Shown here: positions 36,808-45,230 of the stretch, in pieces
Layout: each line of letters opens with the position of its first letter
Position numbering within the stretch: position 1 is the first letter of the stretch
Origin: Halomontanus rarus
GTDB taxonomy: Archaea > Halobacteriota > Halobacteria > Halobacteriales > Natrialbaceae
NCBI RefSeq assembly: GCF_017357405.1
Contig: NZ_CP071597.1
Coordinates: 3,782,001-3,846,000 of the forward strand
Length of the DNA: 64,000 nucleotides
Reading direction: 5' to 3'
Program-made: the position numbers and the translations under genes
Notes under the pieces: generated by a model
The model's database searches: none
What the model was told of the DNA's origin: nothing
The model's input: the letters and a program-made list of their open reading frames with translations, nothing else

Positions 36808-37014
36808 ATGATACACGCCGTTTCCTGGCTCTTTGGAGAGTTCACGACACTCGCAGGCGTCTTCCTCGGACTGATCACCTTCCTCGTCGGCGCCACGACG
36901 CTGATGGCTCTCGGCGTCAACGAGCAGCACGCGGGTGTGATCGCTGGCATCGCCGCGGTCGGCAGCTTGTGGGGTATCGGCCTCGCTCCGATAGTCGACC
37001 GGGGTGGCGGGTGA
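36808..37014 (+). CDS. Small membrane protein
   Basis: 68 aa with two hydrophobic segments (LAGVFLGLITFLVGATTLMA and GVIAGIAAVGSLWGIGLAP). A TATA-like TTTAATGC is 45 nt upstream. Hydrophobic profile and start context support coding; function unknown. Confidence 0.6.
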   Translation: MIHAVSWLFGEFTTLAGVFLGLITFLVGATTLMALGVNEQHAGVIAGIAAVGSLWGIGLAPIVDRGGG

Positions 37015-37153
37015 TCTCGAGTCACAGCGGACACCGGACGCATCTCACGTGACGTTCTCGTCCGTTGGTGTCGTCTCGTTTTCGTCACTGGTACCGTCGT
37101 CAGCGCCGGTGCTACGGCTCTCGCCGTTGGCCGACGACGATACCACTCCACGG

Positions 37154-37591
37154 TCACTCTCTTTCGAGGCCGAGGTCGAGGTCGAGGTCGTGACAGCGCC
37201 CCACCCACTCCTCGAGGTACGTCTCGTGGCTCACCACGCGCCCCGCGAAATCGGCCGGTGTCGTGACCGCCTCCTCCAGACACCACTCCACGCAGCGAGC
37301 GTAGATCTCGAGGGCGTTTCGTTCGACGCCACGTTCGTCCTCGACCCGAATCTCGAGCGTGTCGACGCCACAGAGGTAGGCGACGAACGCTCGCGTGTGG
37401 CCGTCGATCACGATGTACGGGGCGTCGATCGCCGTGGCGTCGATCCGCGGGACGTCAGTGGCGGGCAACACGAGAACCGGATCCGACGCGAAGTCGTCGG
37501 GATCGGCCCACTCGAGGACGTTGCGGAGTTTTTTCGCACTGAGGAGTAACTGGGAGGGCTGGCAGTCGTCGATCGAGACCCGTCGAGCCAT
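37154..37591 (-). CDS. ParB-like nuclease-fold protein
   Basis: 145 aa from the ATG at 37591, reading 5 nt downstream of the YchF stop. It begins ARRVSIDDCQPSQLLLSAKK and carries YIVIDGHTRAFVAYLCGVDT, close to the IDGHTR..A...G box of ParB/sulfiredoxin folds, which bind or hydrolyse nucleotides. The C-terminal part is helical and ends in an acidic tail. No HTH is present, so it is not a full ParB. Likely cotranscribed with ychF. Confidence 0.68.
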   Translation of the reverse strand: MARRVSIDDCQPSQLLLSAKKLRNVLEWADPDDFASDPVLVLPATDVPRIDATAIDAPYIVIDGHTRAFVAYLCGVDTLEIRVEDERGVERNALEIYARCVEWCLEEAVTTPADFAGRVVSHETYLEEWVGRCHDLDLDLGLERE

Positions 37592-37596
37592 GGAGC

Positions 37597-38778
37597 CTAC
37601 GACGCCGTCGAGACGATCTTGATCACGTCGCCCTCCTCGAGTTCGTGGCTCTCGCTGACCTCCCGCGAGGATTTCGCGTCCACGGCGTGGAGGTAGCCGT
37701 CGCCGATGTCCGAGTGGACGGCGTAGGCGAGGTCGACGGGCGTCGACCCCGAGGGGAGAAGGAAGGCGTCGGGGAGGACGTTCCCGCTGCCGTCGGACCA
37801 CTTCGAGGCGTCCTGGACGGGGTAGGCGGTGATGTGCTCGAGCAGGTCGTACACGGCGTAGTTCAACGCGCCCTGGACGCCGGTGCCGTCCCAGCGATCG
37901 ATCGTCTCGGCCAGCCCCTCGAGTGCGCTGCGCTGGCTCTCGTTGACGTCGCCGGTGATCTCGAGGGTGGTGTCGCCCGGATCGTACTCGACCAGCTCGC
38001 CCTCGGCCGCCCGGCGGAGCGCGAGTTCGCCCTCTGCGGTCGTCGGGATCACGGGCTTGTCCAACTCGAGCAGTCGCTCGACGTTCTCCTCGGGGGCGAC
38101 GTCGATCTTGTTCGCGGCGACGACGATCGGCTTCGTCTTCTCGCGGACGTCTCGCGCGAGGGCCTCGCGGTGCTCGTCGGTCCACTGAATCGGATCCTCG
38201 GGGTACTCGAGGTCCCGGAGGATCGTCGCGATCGCCGTCGGTGAGGCTCCGAAACCCGAGAGCATGTCCGCGAGCACGTCGTCGATGTCGAAGCCGGGTG
38301 AGCGGGACTTTCGTTCGACGGACTCCCAGTTGTTCTCGACGATCCCCGCGAGCCACAGGTCCATCTCCTCCTCGATGAAGTCGATGTCCTCGAGCGGGTC
38401 GTGTGCGCCGATGTCGACGGGTTCGCCCTTCTCGTTGGTCCCGCCGGAGGCGTCGACGACGTTGACGATCACGTCGGCGTTCGTGAGTTCGTCGAGGAAC
38501 TGGTTGCCCAGCCCCTTCCCCTCGTGGGCACCCGGCACGAGGCCGGCGACGTCCAGCAACTCGATCGGGACGTAGCGTTTCCCGTCGCGGCAGTTGTCGC
38601 TGGTACAGCGTTCGTCGCGCTGGAGGCAGGGGCACTCGGTGCGGACGTAGCTGACGCCGCGGTTGGCGTCGATGGTGGTGAACGGGTAGTTCGCGACGTC
38701 CACCTCGGCCATCGTCGCCGCGGTGTAGAACGTTGACTTGCCGGCGTTGGGTTTTCCGGCAAGCGCGATCGAAAGCAT
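37597..38778 (-). CDS. ychF: YchF/OLA1-type Obg GTPase-like ATPase
   Basis: 393 aa from the ATG at 38778. G1 motif IALAGKPNAGKSTFYTAATM, switch NYPFTTIDANRGVSY, the DVAG box LLDVAGLVPGAHEGKGLGNQ, NKID, and a C-terminal TGS domain (FLLPSGSTPVDLAYAVHSDI). A Cys-rich insertion (ECPCLQRDERCTSDNC) is typical of the archaeal form. It is an Obg-clade translation or stress-associated ATPase/GTPase. The ParB-like gene follows by 5 nt. Confidence 0.93.
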   Translation of the reverse strand: MLSIALAGKPNAGKSTFYTAATMAEVDVANYPFTTIDANRGVSYVRTECPCLQRDERCTSDNCRDGKRYVPIELLDVAGLVPGAHEGKGLGNQFLDELTNADVIVNVVDASGGTNEKGEPVDIGAHDPLEDIDFIEEEMDLWLAGIVENNWESVERKSRSPGFDIDDVLADMLSGFGASPTAIATILRDLEYPEDPIQWTDEHREALARDVREKTKPIVVAANKIDVAPEENVERLLELDKPVIPTTAEGELALRRAAEGELVEYDPGDTTLEITGDVNESQRSALEGLAETIDRWDGTGVQGALNYAVYDLLEHITAYPVQDASKWSDGSGNVLPDAFLLPSGSTPVDLAYAVHSDIGDGYLHAVDAKSSREVSESHELEEGDVIKIVSTAS

Positions 38779-39012
38779 GCGTTCCGGTAGCGCGGTCCGG
38801 GAAAACTGTCTTTCGGTTACGAGACGCGATCGCTCGAGCGATCTCCGTTCTCGAGTCGTTCGCAACCGATGCGCCCGGGTGGAAATGGGGTTCCGAAGGA
38901 AGACCGCGCCGATGAGGAGTTCATCCGTCAGAAGAGCTCTACAGCGAGTTCGTACAGGCCCTTACGATCGAAAGGTGCGGTCCCAACTGCTCGGTTGCCG
39001 GAACCCCGGTGT

Positions 39013-39224
39013 ATGCGATACGACGAATTCATCGGCGAGGTTCAACACCGTGCACAGCTCGACTCCCGGGAGACCGCACTGAGCGCGACTCGAGCGCCCC
39101 TCGAGACGCTCAGCGGACGGATCAAGCCCGGCGAAGCCGAGACCTCGGCGCGCAGTTGCCCGGCGAGGTCGGCCGCCACCTCGAGAAGGTCGTCGGTATC
39201 GAACTCACCTCCTCCTCCTCCTGA
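39013..39224 (+). pseudogene. Frameshifted and truncated DUF2267 remnant
   Basis: The start MRYDEFIGEVQHRAQLDSRE followed by ALSATRAPLETLSGRI is that of DUF2267 proteins. At about 39141 one base is missing from a GAGGAC-like site: the frame reads out into a non-family peptide, while the +1 frame continues with GAQLPGEVGRHLEKVVGIEL. Even after repair the C-terminal half is absent and a CTC run ends it. So the gene is broken, or the base was lost in sequencing. Confidence 0.65.
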
Positions 39225-39386
39225 ATCGTTGCTGCAGAGAGACCTCCGGTGTCGCTGCTGCCGAAAGACGAGGTGGGTCGAAAAACGAGGAGGCGGGGAA
39301 CTCGAGTCCCGTCAGCGAACGTGCGAGATCGAGATAGGGATCGAGAGTCGTGATAGCTATCCCGTCCGACCACGACCGTTCGGATC

Positions 39387-40034
39387 ATGGCTACCGAGGC
39401 GACGTTTACGATACCGTCCGATCAGTTTCCCCTGGGGAGCGTGTTCGAACAGCTGCCGGCGGTGACGATCGAACTGGAGCGGATTATCCCGGCACGAGAC
39501 GTGGTGGTGCCGTACTTCTGGGTTCGAGGGACGGAAGTCGACGATATCGAGAGCGCGTTTACCGATCATCCGGGAGTGGTCGATATCCGGCTCGTCGATT
39601 CCGTCGCGGACGAGTATCTGTTGCGCGTCGAGTGGACGCTGGAGTACGACGGTGTGTTGAGTACGCTGACGGAGACGGAAGTCCCGCTCATCAAGGCGAT
39701 CGGCACGAATCAGCAGTGGACGTTCGATATTCGTGCGGACGACCGAAGGGATATCGCGTCGTTTCAGGAGCGGTGTCGAGAAATAGACATCCCGATCACG
39801 CTGACGAAGCTTCACGCGCTCACGCCGATCGAGACGGAGACCGAGGCGGTGCTGACCGATCCACAGCAGGAGGCGCTCGTGCTCGCCTACAATCTCGGCT
39901 ACTTCAACTCACCGCGTGACGTGACGATGGAAGAGATCGGCGACGAACTCGGAATCACACAGCAGGCCGTCGCATCCCGACTCCGCCGTGGTATCGATCA
40001 GATACTCGGCAGTACGCTTTCTGACGTCTCGTAG
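39387..40034 (+). CDS. Bat/HTH_10-type transcription regulator
   Basis: 215 aa. The N-terminal 150 residues are the bacterio-opsin-activator-type sensory part (FTIPSDQFPLGSVFEQLPAV, VEWTLEYDGVLSTLTETEVP), and the C-terminus is the HTH_10 domain (LVLAYNLGYFNSPRDVTMEE, GITQQAVASRLRRGIDQIL). These haloarchaeal proteins activate or repress target genes in response to unknown cues. A histidine kinase gene follows 226 nt later, but no shared regulation is shown. Confidence 0.88.
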   Translation: MATEATFTIPSDQFPLGSVFEQLPAVTIELERIIPARDVVVPYFWVRGTEVDDIESAFTDHPGVVDIRLVDSVADEYLLRVEWTLEYDGVLSTLTETEVPLIKAIGTNQQWTFDIRADDRRDIASFQERCREIDIPITLTKLHALTPIETETEAVLTDPQQEALVLAYNLGYFNSPRDVTMEEIGDELGITQQAVASRLRRGIDQILGSTLSDVS

Positions 40035-40127
40035 TACTACCACGCCCTCGTTTCGGCAGATACGGTAAAAAGGCATCGTATAGTCAAAAGCCACCCTGAA
40101 CATCGTCGGTCGGTTTCATACGATACG

Positions 40128-40259
40128 ATGAGGGGGACTTCTATCGCCATCGCCGCGGCTCGAGTGCCGCGGCGAGATCAGTACCGTCGCACCGTCCACG
40201 AGGCACTCGACGGTCGCCAGCGTCGGGCCCGGCCCACGACCTCACGAAGAGGATACTGA
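40128..40259 (+). CDS. 43-codon ORF immediately before a histidine kinase
   Basis: ATG at 40128, basic product (start MRGTSIAIAAARV, 10 or more Arg), stop TGA ending one base before the kinase ATG. Coding status is uncertain: the product is basic, unlike the acidic proteins around it. It could be a coupling leader. Confidence 0.25.
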   Translation: MRGTSIAIAAARVPRRDQYRRTVHEALDGRQRRARPTTSRRGY

Positions 40260-40260
40260 T

Positions 40261-41478
40261 ATGGGGTATCAGGCTGAGACGACGTACTGGCACCGCATCA
40301 TTCCCGCGCTGGGCGTCTTGCTTCTCCTCGGTGCGGTCGCCAAATCGGTGGGCGAACTGACGACGAGCGGCGGACTTCTGGAGGCGGTTCTCGATTTGAT
40401 TCTGCTTAGCGCACCGGGATTCGTCATGCTGTACGTCGGACGCTGGCTCCCAGGCACTCCCATCGAGTCCACGTTTTATCCGCGGATCGTCGCGTGGACC
40501 GTCGGTGGCGTATTCGTAATGGGAATCGTGCTCGGGCTGCGTGTTATCCACCCCGGCGTCGACGTCCAATTCACGTTCGGGACGCAGGCGGTCCTGCTCT
40601 CGATCGGTTCGATTGCGGGACTCGGAATCGGCGTCAACGAAGCGCAGGCGCTCACCCACGCCAAAGCCCTCGAGGAGCGAAACGAAACGCTGGAACGAAC
40701 CGAAGAGCGCCTCGAGAACGCGGTGGCGCAACTGGAAACGTCGAACGAACGGTTAGAACAGTTCGCCTACGCCGCCTCCCACGACTTACAGGTACCGCTG
40801 CGCATGGTGACGAACTACCTGCAACTGATCGAGCGCCGATACGGCGACGAACTCGACGAGGACGGGACGGAGTTCATCGAATTCGCCGTCGACGGCGCCG
40901 ATCGGATGCGGGGGATGATCGACGGACTGCTCGAATACTCGCGGGTCGAAACGCAGGGCGACCCGTTCGACGCCGTCGATCTGGACGCCGTACTCGAGGA
41001 CGTGCTCACCGACCTGCAGTTCAAGATCGAAGACACCGACACCGAGGTCACGCGGGAGCCGTTACCCACCGTCGAAGGCGACCCGAGGCAATTACAACAA
41101 CTCTTCCAGAACCTCGTGAGCAACGCGATCGATTACAGCGGCGACGAACCCCCGCGGATACACGTGTCAGCAGAACAGGCGGGAGACGAGTGGACGATCT
41201 CGGTTCACGACGAGGGGATCGGAATCGACCCCGACGATGCGGACCGTATCTTCGGCATCTTTCAGCGGCTTCACTCAGTCGAGGAACGACCCGGTTCGGG
41301 AATCGGATTAGCGCTGTGCGAACGGATCGTCGAACGTCACGACGGCGACATCTGGGTCGACTCGGAGCCCGGCACCGGATCGACGTTTTCTTTCACCCTC
41401 TCGGCCTGTGCGGAACCGGCGTCCACGTCGAGCGGTGCAACAGCGAGAGAGCACTCGAGTGTCCGAGTCAGTCGATAG
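40261..41478 (+). CDS. Membrane histidine kinase
   Basis: 405 aa. Four hydrophobic helices in residues 10-135 (IIPALGVLLLLGAVAKSVGE, LDLILLSAPGFVMLYVGRWL, IVAWTVGGVFVMGIVLGLRV, AVLLSIGSIAGLGIGVNEAQ), a coiled coil, then the HisKA box YAASHDLQVPLRMVTNYLQL with the phospho-His at about residue 182, and the HATPase domain (NLVSNAIDYSG, DEGIGIDPDDADRIFGIFQR, GSGIGLALCERIVERHDGDI). It senses at the membrane and signals by phosphotransfer; no response regulator is adjacent. Confidence 0.93.
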   Translation: MGYQAETTYWHRIIPALGVLLLLGAVAKSVGELTTSGGLLEAVLDLILLSAPGFVMLYVGRWLPGTPIESTFYPRIVAWTVGGVFVMGIVLGLRVIHPGVDVQFTFGTQAVLLSIGSIAGLGIGVNEAQALTHAKALEERNETLERTEERLENAVAQLETSNERLEQFAYAASHDLQVPLRMVTNYLQLIERRYGDELDEDGTEFIEFAVDGADRMRGMIDGLLEYSRVETQGDPFDAVDLDAVLEDVLTDLQFKIEDTDTEVTREPLPTVEGDPRQLQQLFQNLVSNAIDYSGDEPPRIHVSAEQAGDEWTISVHDEGIGIDPDDADRIFGIFQRLHSVEERPGSGIGLALCERIVERHDGDIWVDSEPGTGSTFSFTLSACAEPASTSSGATAREHSSVRVSR

Positions 41479-41590
41479 CGACGCTCGTCGCTGGTGTTCG
41501 TTCGGAGTCCGAGCGAAAATCACGATACTCGCGGCAGGCTCGAGTCGAGCGGTCACGGCCGAGAGATCGAAAACGGAGCGTCGATCAGAA

Positions 41591-42322
41591 TCAGAGTTCG
41601 ACCGCCATCATCACTTCGTCGACGTAGTGGCCGTTGAGTTTGTAGTGATCCTCCCGGACGGCTTCGGTCTCCCAGCCGTGGTGCTCGAGGAACGCGATCG
41701 CGTCCTCGTTCGAGGATGGAACGCTCTGGTAGACCTTCTCGTAGCTGTTCGAGCCGGCCCACTCGAGTCCGCGCTCGAGCAAGTGCGAACCGATGCCGTG
41801 GCCGCGGTAGTCCTCTAAGACGCCGACCGTGAGTTCCGCGGTGTGGCTCAACTTGTCGAGTTCTGGCGCGTTGAGGTGGACCCAGCCGACGACCTCGCTC
41901 TCGACCGTGGCGACGAAGAACATCCGCGACTCGAGTTCGTTGTGCCGTAGGAGAGCCTCCTGATGGTCGATCTCGTCGGCGACGCTCTCGGCGACGATGT
42001 AGGTCTTCTCCTCGGCGACCTGCCGGATCGCGCCGACGATCCCCGCGAGGTCCTCCTGACGAGCCGGCCGGATGTGGAACTCGAGGTCGTCGGTGACGTA
42101 CTCCTCTTCGGCCCCCGCCTCGAGGGCGACTTGGAGTCGTCCGTCGACCTCCTCGATCCGACCGTCGCGTTTGAGTATCGCGACGTGGTGTCGGAAGCCG
42201 CCGGGGTCGATCCGCAGGGATTCCTGTGTTTCGTCGGGATCGACGGCGCCGTGGCGTTCGACGTACTGGTAGATCCCTTTGCGATCCTCGTGTCCGAACT
42301 CGAGCTCCTCGGCGAACTTCAT
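41591..42322 (-). CDS. Winged-helix plus GNAT acetyltransferase fusion
   Basis: 243 aa from the ATG at 42322. Residues 1-80 form a winged-helix-like unit (EDRKGIYQYVERHGAVDPDE, DPGGFRHHVAILKRDGRIEE), and residues 90-243 the GNAT domain (FHIRPARQEDLAGIVGAIRQ, ELTVGVLEDYRGHGIGSHLL with the R-G-x-G-I-G loop). A perfect GGTATACC palindrome lies between the TATA-like AATTAAG and the start, which fits autoregulation. The target of acetylation is unknown. The domain pair suggests a DNA-tethered acetyltransferase or regulator that senses acetyl-CoA. Confidence 0.85.
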   Translation of the reverse strand: MKFAEELEFGHEDRKGIYQYVERHGAVDPDETQESLRIDPGGFRHHVAILKRDGRIEEVDGRLQVALEAGAEEEYVTDDLEFHIRPARQEDLAGIVGAIRQVAEEKTYIVAESVADEIDHQEALLRHNELESRMFFVATVESEVVGWVHLNAPELDKLSHTAELTVGVLEDYRGHGIGSHLLERGLEWAGSNSYEKVYQSVPSSNEDAIAFLEHHGWETEAVREDHYKLNGHYVDEVMMAVEL

Positions 42323-42327
42323 GGTAT

Positions 42328-42335
42328 GGTATACC
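42328..42335. promoter_or_regulatory. GGTATACC palindrome in the HTH-GNAT promoter
   Basis: Perfect 8-bp palindrome 6 nt before the start codon, between TATA-like AATTAAG (42347-42353) and ATG on the minus strand, where an operator would block initiation. Confidence 0.4.
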
Positions 42336-42562
42336 ACTCCTCAGTACTTAATTGTTGATAGTGTTAAACTACCCGACGCGAGCGGGGCGTGTCAACGAAC
42401 CATCTCGAGAGAAATTCTCGCCACGGATAATAGCGACACAGGTGAAGCCGGACTCCTTTGGACGAATCGTTCCACTCACGGAACGCGTGAGACCGTCCGG
42501 AACCGACGGACCGACGGACCCATAACGTTTGCGTCGGGACCGGAGGACGACTCGCGCGAAAC

Positions 42563-43060
42563 ATGATAGGAACGGATGTCGTCGTCGCCGGCTGTGCACT
42601 CGCGCTCGCAGTGACGGCTGGCCTACTCGTCCACGAGTGGACACACGCACTCGTGCTCAGACTCGCTGGTATCGAGCACACTGTCGAATACTTTCCCGAC
42701 TCGACCGACGACGGTGGGGGCGTGTTCGCCGTCCTGGCTCGGTGTCCCTGGGCGCTGGTTCGCCCACAGCCGACCGGTCACGAACCGGCCTGGCACCTTC
42801 GCGTCGCCGCACTCGTCCCCCTCTCGCTGGCACTTCCGATCCTGTTGCTCGGGCTCTCCGGCCACGTCCCGACCGACAACGTCGTGGTCTCCGCCGCGCT
42901 CATCGGCTGGCTCGCGTGCGCAATTCCGAGTCCACAGGACTTCTCGGTCGCGTTCTACGCACACCGGATCCTCGAACTCGAGAACGTCTCGGGTTCGAAT
43001 TCTCCCTCTTCCGCTGCCGACGAGAGGAACCCGGCGGTCTCTCACTCCCGCGCCGATTGA
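42563..43060 (+). CDS. Membrane protein with HExxH metallopeptidase motif
   Basis: 165 aa. The first membrane helix, ALAVTAGLLVHEWTHALVLR, contains H-E-W-T-H, an HExxH zinc motif inside a membrane segment as in intramembrane metalloproteases; two more hydrophobic stretches follow (LRVAALVPLSLALPILLLGL, VVVSAALIGWLACAIPSPQD). The second Asp/Glu-type metal ligand may be the PSPQDFSVAFYAH region, like DUF3267 proteins. Catalysis is likely but not shown. Divergent from the HTH-GNAT gene. Confidence 0.72.
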   Translation: MIGTDVVVAGCALALAVTAGLLVHEWTHALVLRLAGIEHTVEYFPDSTDDGGGVFAVLARCPWALVRPQPTGHEPAWHLRVAALVPLSLALPILLLGLSGHVPTDNVVVSAALIGWLACAIPSPQDFSVAFYAHRILELENVSGSNSPSSAADERNPAVSHSRAD

Positions 43061-43110
43061 CGGTCGTCGCAGTGACCGCCGCTTTCGATCGCCGACGAAT
43101 TCGTTCTGTT

Positions 43111-43521
43111 CTACGTCGATTCGACAGTCTCATTTCGGTCTCGTTCCCGCTCTCGAACCTCCTCTCGCCGATCCGGCACTCGAGTGAGCAACTGCGCCGT
43201 ATCCCGGATGTTCCGCGTCTCGACGAGCACTTCTGCGGCCTCGCGAACCGTGAACTCGGCCTCGAGGTCGACGTCGTGACACCGGGCGTACAGCTCGAGC
43301 CAGGAGTTCATCGCGTCTTGCAGTGCAGATAGCTCAGCTTCCGAAAACGGCACCAGTCGGCCGCCTGTCCGGGCCTCGACGTAGAGCCAGATCGCCTGCC
43401 CGGCTCCCTCACGAAGGTAGCTCGTGGCGTCGTCGGGACCGGCTTCGGCGGGATCGAAAGTCTGGAGATCGCGCTCCGCACGGCGCTCGAGGGCGGCGAT
43501 GTGAGAGCCGTAGCGGTCCAT
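43111..43521 (-). CDS. Helical haloarchaeal protein, function unknown
   Basis: 136 aa from the ATG at 43521, 5 nt after the fixCX stop, so a shared transcript is likely. All-helical (IAALERRAERDLQTFDPAEA, SALQDAMNSWLELYARCHDV) with a charged, Glu/Arg-rich tail. No known domain is recognised. Its position at the end of the ETF operon suggests a link to electron transfer or to fixCX assembly, but that is only an inference. Confidence 0.7.
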   Translation of the reverse strand: MDRYGSHIAALERRAERDLQTFDPAEAGPDDATSYLREGAGQAIWLYVEARTGGRLVPFSEAELSALQDAMNSWLELYARCHDVDLEAEFTVREAAEVLVETRNIRDTAQLLTRVPDRREEVRERERDRNETVEST

Positions 43522-43526
43522 TGCGC

Positions 43527-45230
43527 TCAACCCTCGCGATACTCGACGCCTTTCCCGCCGCGGGGGTGCTCCCACTCGGTGTCGGCGACGATCGCACAGG
43601 TCCCACACTCGACGCAGGGCTGGGTGTCGAGGCTGACCAGCCGTTCTTCGCTCCCGTTGGTCTCGACCGTCTCCGACCGGTAACAGCCCCCGCCGAAGTC
43701 CTCCGCGCTGACGGGACAGGCTGCGACGGCCGCCCCGCTGGCCTCGTAGGACTCGTCGCGCAGTCGGATGTGTGGGTTGCCGACGTCGGTGTCGTAGGTC
43801 AGGTCGCCGATCCGCTCGGCGAGCGTCGGCGGTTCGATCTCGTTCTCCCAGTGGACCGTCCGGCCGTGTTCCTCGCCGATGAGCGCCGGGAGCGAGACGT
43901 ATCCCGTCCGCGTGTCGGACAACATCGACACGAGGAACGGGGAGTTGTACGCACGCTTCAGCGCCCGTTCGGCGATCGGGTTTCCAACTGCCACACTCCC
44001 GATCCGGGAGTCCAGCACGCGCTCGACGGCGTTCGTCACGACGTCACGCTCGCCGACCCTGCGGGAAATGTCGTACCGTCGGGGCCGGAGTTTGTCCATC
44101 GTGCCCGACTTCTCGAGCATCGTCGTGTACCGCCGGCCCGCGGCTTCGGGGTCGGCGTTCCCGCGTGTGACCACGAAGGCGTCGGCCGCGAGCGCGCCCG
44201 CGGTGACGGCGTGGTTCATGCCTTTGATGATCGGCCCCTGTGCCTGCATCTGGCCGGCGGCGTCGCCGACCAGCACGAGCCGATCGCGGTAGGGCTCGCG
44301 GTGGGCGACCTTCTTCGAGTCCGGCACCAGTTTGGCGGCGTACTCTCGCTCGTCGTACTCGCCGCGGAACCACTGGGCGAGCAGCGGGTGGGTGAGCAGG
44401 GCGTCGAGCAGTTCGTGGGGTTCGGCTTGCTCCTCGACGAGGCTGTCGAGGTGGAACACCGTCCCGATCGAGAGCGAGTCCTCGTTCGTGTAGAGGAAAC
44501 CGCCGCCCCGGACGTCCTGGAACAGGTCGCCCGAGAACAGGTGGGCGACCCCCTCGTCCTCCTCGATATCGAACCGATCCGCGATAGTCTCCGAATCCAT
44601 CTCGACGACGGCCTTGACACCCTGGAACCACTCGTCGGGTTCCTCCCAGTCCATCAATCCGGCGTCACGGGCGAGTTCGGAGTTGACGCCGTCGGCCGCG
44701 ACGATCAAGTCTGCTTTGATCGGATCGAGTTCGTCGCAGGTGACGCCGACGATCTCGCCGTTCTCACGCAGGAGCCCGTTCACGCGGACCCCGGTGAGGA
44801 CGCCGCCGCCGGTCTCGCTCGTTTTCTCGTGGACGCGCCGCTCGAGCCAACTGTCCATCGGTCGGCGGAGGACGGCGTCGCACCAGTCGGTGTCGTGCTC
44901 GTGGAGGTCGGTCAGGTCGTAAGTCTTGACCCGGTTCCCCGACAGGTTGTGAATGTGGTAGTCGGTGACCGGGCGCTCTGCGGCCTCGGTCCGGAAGTCG
45001 GGGAAGAAGTCGTCGAGCGTGTACGGCGCGGATTCCTCGGCGTAGAGCAACCCGCCCGAAACGTTCTTCGAGCCGGCTTCGACGCCGCGTTCTAAGACGA
45101 GCGTCTCGACGCCGTGGTCCGCGAGTCGGGCCGCCGCGGCGGCGCCGCCCGGTCCGCAACCGACGACGACGGCGTCGTAGTGTTCGTACCCGTCGGTTCC
45201 ACCGGTCGCGCTACCGAACCCGCGGCTCAT
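43527..45230 (-). CDS. fixCX: FixC flavoprotein fused to a FixX-like ferredoxin
   Basis: 567 aa. The FAD-binding start YDAVVVGCGPGGAAAAARLA and the flavin domain end DRLVLVGDAAGQMQAQGPII are FixC (ETF:quinone-type dehydrogenase). The last 90 residues hold CPVSAEDFGGGC and QPCVECGTCAIVADTEWEHP, followed by RGGKGVEYREG, as in the separate FixX ferredoxin. So one protein carries both. It passes ETF electrons to the quinone pool (or in the bifurcating form). ATG overlaps the etfA stop (ATGA). Confidence 0.9.
   Translation of the reverse strand: MSRGFGSATGGTDGYEHYDAVVVGCGPGGAAAAARLADHGVETLVLERGVEAGSKNVSGGLLYAEESAPYTLDDFFPDFRTEAAERPVTDYHIHNLSGNRVKTYDLTDLHEHDTDWCDAVLRRPMDSWLERRVHEKTSETGGGVLTGVRVNGLLRENGEIVGVTCDELDPIKADLIVAADGVNSELARDAGLMDWEEPDEWFQGVKAVVEMDSETIADRFDIEEDEGVAHLFSGDLFQDVRGGGFLYTNEDSLSIGTVFHLDSLVEEQAEPHELLDALLTHPLLAQWFRGEYDEREYAAKLVPDSKKVAHREPYRDRLVLVGDAAGQMQAQGPIIKGMNHAVTAGALAADAFVVTRGNADPEAAGRRYTTMLEKSGTMDKLRPRRYDISRRVGERDVVTNAVERVLDSRIGSVAVGNPIAERALKRAYNSPFLVSMLSDTRTGYVSLPALIGEEHGRTVHWENEIEPPTLAERIGDLTYDTDVGNPHIRLRDESYEASGAAVAACPVSAEDFGGGCYRSETVETNGSEERLVSLDTQPCVECGTCAIVADTEWEHPRGGKGVEYREG

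Noticed and set aside
39909..40103. 64-codon minus-strand ORF over the end of the Bat gene
   Set aside because: Mostly antisense to a recognised gene and without motifs.
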